A DNA stretch of 64,000 bases, from NCBI GenBank assembly GCA_026826555.1, contig JAKSZT010054458.1, positions 2,849,358 to 2,913,357 on the forward strand, given 5' to 3'. This stretch comes from Tolypeutes matacus. Lineage: Eukaryota; Chordata; Mammalia; Cingulata; Chlamyphoridae. The notes beneath the pieces are model-generated. The model saw only the letters and a program-made list of their open reading frames with translations, was not told where the DNA came from and ran no database searches. Each line of letters opens with the position of its first letter. The first letter of the stretch is position 1. A program made the translations under genes and the position numbers. Below are positions 58,140-64,000 of the stretch, piece by piece.

Positions 58140-58375
58140 AGAAAAAATATGAACGTTAGAGTTAGAGTCTTGTGACAATTCCTGGTTTTGCCCCCATCCA
58201 ACTGTGTGATGCTGAGATCTTAACTTTCCTTCCAAATGACAGTTTCACCATCCAGAAAGTGGTATGAAGATACTTGCTCCACAGGTTTGGGTAAAAAGTA
58301 GAGAAAATAAATAAGCTTACCTGGATGGTTTGACTTTCATAATAGGTACCTAGTTTAAGCACCTTCATTTAATAC
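58140..58375 (+). mobile_element. MIR SINE
   Basis: GACAATTCCTGGTTTTGCCC, CCATCCAACTGTGTGATGC, GACAGTTTCACCATCC and AATAGGTACCTAGTTTAAGC follow MIR order. Confidence 0.6.
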
Positions 58376-59329
58376 CCAATATTTATTGAATGCCTCTTTC
58401 CTCCCCCATATTCCTCCCTTTTCCCAAGGTTTTTTTAATTGAAGACCCCAAAACCATCCACACTCACTACTACTGCTTTTATCATTTGCCATCGCAACTC
58501 TTGTATTCTAAGGCAAAATTTCAAAGCCAAGCATGAAGAAGGCCAAATTGAGCATTGGAAACATGCCTTTGGTTGCTACACTAATATGCAGATACACATT
58601 ATATCAAGGTGCAAAGATTTATTCAAATTTAAGCCAGAGGGGTAAGGACATCTATACTTGCATGCCATGAACATACTCTTATACACACACCCAATACACA
58701 TACATACACAGACAAAAACTATAAATAAAAACAGGTTAATTATCTATCCACCTCCCAAATTTCTGACAATTTATTAAATTTTTGCAGCAAGTGCAAAAAT
58801 AATTTTTAATAGGTTTTTAAAAACTGCTTCTTATTTTCCCTTTCTATTTGTGATAGAAAGATGATTGAAGCTATGAATACTTGGTCATTTAAAAATAAAA
58901 TTATTACCTTTATATTATAAAAGAAAGTTATGAATGACACAAGGCGCACTGCTCTATTGCTTGAATTACCTCTACCTTTATTTTGTAGTGTTTATGTTAT
59001 TACATCCTTGTGCAGCTCCATTAATATGGTCTGAAATTTAAATTTCTCTCCCATCTATTACAGTTAATAAGAAGGATTTATATTATATGCAGTACATAAT
59101 ATGACAAAATAGAATATATGTGTAGAAATTATAAAAATATATTCAATGAGTTATTCCTTGTAAAGTCACAAGTGTCATGAAATAAAATCTTCTGACAATG
59201 CATTGTCCTCAACATATAGTCTAATGATTAGAATTTATTCAAAAATGGTTGTTTAATAAGTGAACTAATTGAGCCTTTAACTTACTTTGTTATATTTGTC
59301 ATTGTTGTATGAACGTTGGATCTGTCATA
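58376..59329. other. No gene or clear repeat recognised
   Basis: AT-rich sequence with a degenerate CA-rich patch near 58680-58715. Confidence 0.55.
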
Positions 59330-60396
59330 ATGAAACTGGGCTAGCCAGACAAGCAAATTCAGTAAATGGGACCAAGTCACAGGAAGTGGTCCAAATAAGG
59401 AAGTCCCTTTGACCCCAGAGACCAAGACTTCCTTCCACTATGCCGAGATACTGGGATGGGCAGGGAAAGTAAGTGATAGAGGACCATCCACAGGAAGAAT
59501 TCTGGCCCAGGATCTTTGTCTCCATTGTCCTGAGATTTTCCTTCTTTGCCCAGAGACATTAAAGCAACTAGGGACCTTTAGGAGGGGGATTCCAATCCAC
59601 TCCTTCCAATGACAGACACCCAGTGGCCCAGCCTGGGAAAATACTTTCTATCCTCTCAGCATCAGCAGAAATATGTGATAAACCATGGAGACCAAAATAA
59701 TACCACAAAGGCTCTGAAAATTAAGCTTCCATTGAAGCCATGGCCCACAAAAGTTAGCCAACCATGCATACTATACCAAAACAGAACAAGTGACTGCTAA
59801 GAAATATATTTGAAAAGAACTCAGAGATTTCTAACATAATAGAAAAAAATGTCCATTATTCAATTTTTAAAAAAATCACCCATCATACCAAAAATGTAGA
59901 GAATCACAACTTGAATGAGAAAAGACATTGACTGATGTCACTTCTAAAATGATTCAGAGTTGGTATTATATGAAAAGAATTTTTAAGTATTTATCATAAA
60001 AATGTTTCAACATCTATTACAAATTATATTGAAACAAAGATAAAAGTGAGAAAAATGAAAAGTGATAAATTTTCAGCCAAAAAATAGAAGTAATAAAACA
60101 GATCACAAGGCAACTATAAAATTTTTAAAAATACAATAACAGATTAAAAAAAAAAAAAACAAAAAACTGGCAGGATGGTTTCAAAAGCAGTGTGAAAATG
60201 ACTGAGGATAAGGATAGAATTAACAAACTTGAGAAAAAAGAACAATAGAATTCACCCAATTCAAACAGTAGAGGAAAGTTAGACTGAAAAATTGTTGCAG
60301 AAACACAAGGACCTATAGGAAAATAATGATCAATAATTCATATATTTGAAGTTCCAGAAGAAGGACAGTAGGGCTAAAAGAGTATTTAAAGAAATA

Positions 60397-60740
60397 ATGG
60401 CCAAAAAATTCCCCAATTTAACGAAAGACAAAAAACTACAGATCCAAGGAGCTGTGAAAACCCCAAACAGAATAGATGCCCAATAATTCACATCATAAGT
60501 GCACTTTTGAAAACTAATGAAAAAGACAAATCCTATAAGCAGAAAGATATAAATGATACATTTCTTACAAGGTATCAACAATTCAAACAATAGCAGATGT
60601 CTCATCTGAAACTATTCTTAGACAAAAGAAAACCAAAAAAAGTCACTACAAACATACTCTTAAAAATTGGTTAAAGAAAGTTCTTACAACAGAAAGGATA
60701 TAGTAATAGAATCTTGGCATGTCAGGAAGGAAGAAGGAAA
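60397..60740 (+). pseudogene. L1 ORF1 C-terminal remnant
   Basis: In the frame of the ATG at 60397 the sequence reads MAKKFPNLTKDKKLQIQG then AVKTPNR, the familiar start of the RNA-binding half of L1 ORF1. It soon hits an in-frame stop (CAATAATTC region, about 60480). Later blocks (GCAGATGTCTCATCTGAAAC; GAAAGTTCTTACAACAGAAA) are in other frames. ORF1p is the trimeric RNA chaperone of the L1 particle, and this copy cannot make it. Confidence 0.75.
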
Positions 60741-61089
60741 ACTGCAAGAATATAAATATGGGTAATACAATAGACTATCATTTTCCCCCACAATCTAAAT
60801 GAATCATATTTGATGATTGTAAAAAGTATATCATCATCTAATACTCAAGTTTATATTATATAACAATGGAAAATAAATGTAATTAAATGGAAGTGAGATT
60901 TTCACACTTTATTCCAAGTGGTAAATGGAGTCAAAAGTTTACAATCATCAAATGAACACTGAAATAAGAACAAACCAATTTAATAATGGTGGGAAAGGTC
61001 AGTGGCATTTTTACTTGCCCTCATATCAACCCCTACCCATCTCAGCAGCAGTCTTGAAAAACAATAGACTGAATACCCTTAAGTAACCA

Positions 61090-64000
61090 GTAGTTAAAAG
61101 AAGAAAGAGCAAAGGTAATTAGAAAATACTTTGAGACAAGAGAAAAAGAAAATGCAACAAACCAATATTTAAGTAAAGACTTTACCAAGAGAGAGAAATT
61201 TATAGCTAAAAGTGCCTACATTAAAAAAAAAAAAGAAAGATTTCAAGGCAACAACTAATTGTAAACACTAAGGACATAGAAAATGAAGAACAAACTAAAC
61301 CTGAGCCTAAGAGATAGAAGAACATAATAAAGATTTGAGATGAGATTTTTTAAAAACCCTACAGAATAGAAAAATAGAGAAATCAATGAAACAAAAAGTT
61401 GAGTCTTTGAAAAGATCAACACATTTGGCAAAACCTTACCTAGACTAACTAAGTAGAAAAGAGAGAAAACAAATTCCTAAAATCAGAAATAAATAAGGGG
61501 GCATTACCACCAACTCTACAGAAATCAAAAGGATTATAAGAGGTTAATATGAACAACTGTATGACAAAAACTTGAATAACCTAGGTGAAATAGCCAAATT
61601 CCTAAAAATACATGAGCTGCCAAATCTGACTTAAGAATAAACAGACAATAGATCTATAACAGGTTAAGAGATTGGATCAAAACATCTTAACATTTAACAA
61701 CCCAAACATCCCATTTGAGTTCCCAAAACATCCCACAAGCAAAGCTTGGGATCAGATGGATTCATTTTTAAATTCCTTCAAACATTTAAAGAACAATTAA
61801 TACCAATACTTTTCAAAATCTTCCAAAAAATGAAAAAAAAATGAACATATCCTAATTTATTCTATGAGACCAGCATCTCTGATATAAAAACCAGACAGAG
61901 ACGCTATAAGAAAAGAAAACTGAATTGTAAGAATCTTACATGGATATTCAAGAGTGGCAAAGCCTAGTGATACCAGACATGTATGAAAGAGAAGTTTATT
62001 AGATCTCATAGGTCCTAAAGAGAAAGGAGTGACATGCTTTGCAGGGTCACTTGTGGAAACATGTCAGGAGTGTAGGACTCAAACAAGCAGACGGGGAACA
62101 AAAGACTACAGTGAACCTGGAGACCTATAGTGATTGGTCAAGCAATAGTGGTGATTGGGGAATTTGTATTTGGCTTTGGCAGGGGCATGACCTAGGCAGG
62201 AAGTAGGGAGAAAAGGAAGACAATGTTAAACTTGTATAAGCAAGTGTCAGGAGTGGTCACTGCAGTACCTAACGGCAGTGCTAGAGATGCTGAGGCTTTA
62301 AGACAATGCAAAAGTACCTACGTTACTAACAACAGAGCTGGAGATGGTGATGCATCATGATAGTGGGGAAGCCCCTGTTTTGTTTTAATTCATCACAAAA
62401 ACTAAGGACCATATCCCTTAAGAATATAGAGCAAAAGTCCCAACAAAATACTAGCAAACTACAATTAGCAGCATGGTAAAAGGATTTTACACCATGACCA
62501 AGTGGGATTTAACTGGGAATGCAAGTGTTTCAACATATGAAAATCAATCAATATAATAAATCACATTAGTGGAATGAAAGAACAAAAGACACACAGTCAT
62601 CGCAATTGATGCAGAGAAAGATTTGACAACACCCTTTCATGATATAAATACCCAGAAAAATAAGAATGGAAGTAAACTTTCCCAAATTGATAAAGGTCAT
62701 TCCTGAAAAGGCCAGAACTAAAATAATACTCAATGGTGAAAGATCGAAAGTTCTTCCCCTAAAATTAGCAGCAAGACAAAAACACATACTTTCACCTCTT
62801 CTGTTTGACACAGTATTGGAAGCTCTGCTCAGAGCAATTAAGCAAGAAAAAATAATAAATGGCATCCAAATATGAAAAAAAGAAGTAAGATTATCTTTAT
62901 TTGCAGATAATTTGATCTTAGATATAGAAAATCTCAAAGATTGTACAAAATTCTATTAGAGGTAATAAATGAAGTTGGAAAGACATTATACAAAATCAAC
63001 ATGAAAAAATCTGTTGTATTTGAACACACTAGCAATAAGCAAACTGAAAAGGAAATCAAGCAAAAAATTCTATTATGAGGGCATCAAAAAGAACAAATAC
63101 TTAGGAATAAATTTAACTAAGAAGGTACAAGTCTCATATACTGTAAACAACAAAATGTTGCTGAAGAAAATTAAAGAAGGTCTAAATAAAGTAAAAGACA
63201 TTTTATGTTTGTGGATTGAAAGACAATATTTGTTAAGATACTACCCAACATTATATACAGATTCAGTGCAAACCTATCAAAATCCAAATGGAAAAACTCA
63301 TACTAAAATCCATATGGACTTTCAAGAACTCAGAACAGCCCAAACAATCTTGAAAAGGAGCAACAAATTTGGAGGGCAGCTGCCTTCAGGTTTCAGAACT
63401 ACAAATAATAGTTACAAATAACCAAAGCTACAGTAATCACACCAGTGTGGCACTGGAATAAGAATAGACATATAGACCAGTGGAATAGAATTGAGAGCCC
63501 AGAAATAAATTCTTACATCTGTGGTTAATGGATTTTTGACCATGCAGCCAAGATCATTCAATGGAGAAAGAAAGGTCTCTTCAACAAATGGTGGTGAGAA
63601 AACTGAATATCTACTTGCAAAAGAATCCTTCTTTACACCACGTATAAAAATAACTCAAAGTGGATCAAAGGCCTAAATGTAAAAGCTAAAATTATAGAAC
63701 TCTTAGAACAACATATACAGACAATTCTTCATGACCTTGATTTGGCAATTAAAAATTTTTTTTTCACATTAAAAGTACAGGAAAAAAAGAAAAAATAGAT
63801 AAATTAGATGTCATAAAAATAAAAAACTCTGTGCCTCAAAGAATATGATCAAGAGCATGAAAACACAGCCCACAGAATGAGGAAATATTAGCAAATCATA
63901 TATCTGAAAAAATTGAATACCCAGAATATATAAAGACCACCTAAAACTCAAACATCAAAGAGGCAAACAACCTTCTTTTAAAAACAGGCAAAGGATATGA
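61090..64000 (+). pseudogene. L1 ORF2 remnant, reverse-transcriptase and C-terminal region
   Basis: Starts at AATTAGAAAATACTTTGAGA and continues through the RT domain. At 62666-62875 one frame keeps KIILNGERSKVLPLKLAAR and LSPLLFDTVLEALLRAIKQE. The catalytic FADD motif reads FADN (62900-62911), so a catalytic aspartate is lost. A downstream frame at 63014-63421 keeps KKNKYLGINLTKK. Stops and frameshifts separate these blocks, and the solo LTR splits the RT domain. It is truncated by the right window edge. Confidence 0.8.
61921..62397 (-). mobile_element. Solo LTR (477 bp) with 5-bp target duplication
   Basis: Begins TGAATT and ends CATCACA on the plus strand, giving TG...CA ends with imperfectly matching termini (TGTGATGAATT when read in reverse). 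It is flanked on both sides by AAAAC (61916-61920 and 62398-62402), and removing it restores the L1 ORF2 reading order. On the minus strand there is AATAAA at 62000-61995 followed by ACTTCTCTTTCATACATG, a typical LTR polyadenylation region, which sets the orientation. The 5-bp duplication fits an endogenous retrovirus LTR. No internal viral sequence remains. Confidence 0.85.

Larger units (their letters stand above)
59330..64000 (+). mobile_element. L1M element: 5' region, ORF1 and ORF2 remnants (runs off window)
   Basis: Probable 5' UTR at about 59330-59830 (GAAGCCATGGCCCACAAAAG at 59735 and AAAACAGAACAAGTGACTGC near its end), ORF1 remnant to about 60740, inter-ORF sequence to about 60960, then a jump to mid-ORF2 at about 61090. 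The ORF2 endonuclease part is absent. About 120 bases at 60960-61080 are not L1-like. A solo LTR interrupts ORF2 at 61921-62397. The order of parts is collinear with an old L1, so this is one element. The very 5' boundary is uncertain. Confidence 0.8.

Noticed and set aside
1..64000. CRISPR arrays, operons, riboswitches, tRNA or rRNA genes
   Set aside because: The sequence is mammalian repeat-rich DNA. No regularly spaced repeats, no tRNA-like cloverleaf and no rRNA core blocks were seen on reading through.

Overview
This window reads as intergenic or deep-intronic DNA from a placental mammal. It is AT-rich, has no intact protein-coding gene, RNA gene, CRISPR array or operon that I can support, and is built largely from interspersed repeats of different ages. 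The old layer is general to mammals: L2, MIR, MER5/Charlie-like, MLT1/MaLR LTRs and L1M-type LINEs. The younger layer is L1 and a long non-coding retroposon family with an L1-like 3' tail that I associate, from memory only, with Xenarthra. The tRNA-derived DAS SINE that is abundant in armadillos is not seen in 64 kb, so a sloth or anteater is a better guess than an armadillo. The lineage is an inference and could not be checked here. Layout, 1-12 kb: several copies of the bipartite retroposon (1-2310, 2740-3545, 4706-5456 and 9226-10895) lie in and around an ancient plus-strand L1M (3546-7210). That L1M was split by later insertions and also holds an unidentified antisense open segment (6477-6765). 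12-31 kb: mostly unassigned sequence, with a minus-strand L1 (15369-17089), a plus-strand L1 3' end (21330-22345), L2 pieces, an MLT1 LTR (27370-27785) and another L1M fragment (30650-31195). 31-36 kb: a MaLR-like LTR, then the longest bipartite copy (32030-35285, minus) with a second repeat nested in it, then another LTR- or DNA-transposon-like element. 36-59 kb: mostly unique sequence sprinkled with MIR, L2, MER5 and MLT1 fragments, a compound microsatellite, a small GC-richer patch with a 139-codon ORF, and a poly-T-headed retrocopy candidate. 59.3-64 kb: an L1M with recognisable 5' region, ORF1 remnant and ORF2 remnant. Its endonuclease region is deleted and it is interrupted by a solo LTR with an exact 5-bp target duplication; it runs off the right edge. 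No genes act together here. The most informative result is the structure of the bipartite retroposon: comparison of copies within the window indicates one unit made of two related modules, each ending in the same L1-like tail, joined by a conserved spacer of about 110 bp. One copy (9226-10895) shows an inverted 5' half, a normal 3' half, an A-rich tail and a 12-bp target duplication with one mismatch, which is the signature of twin-primed L1-type retrotransposition.
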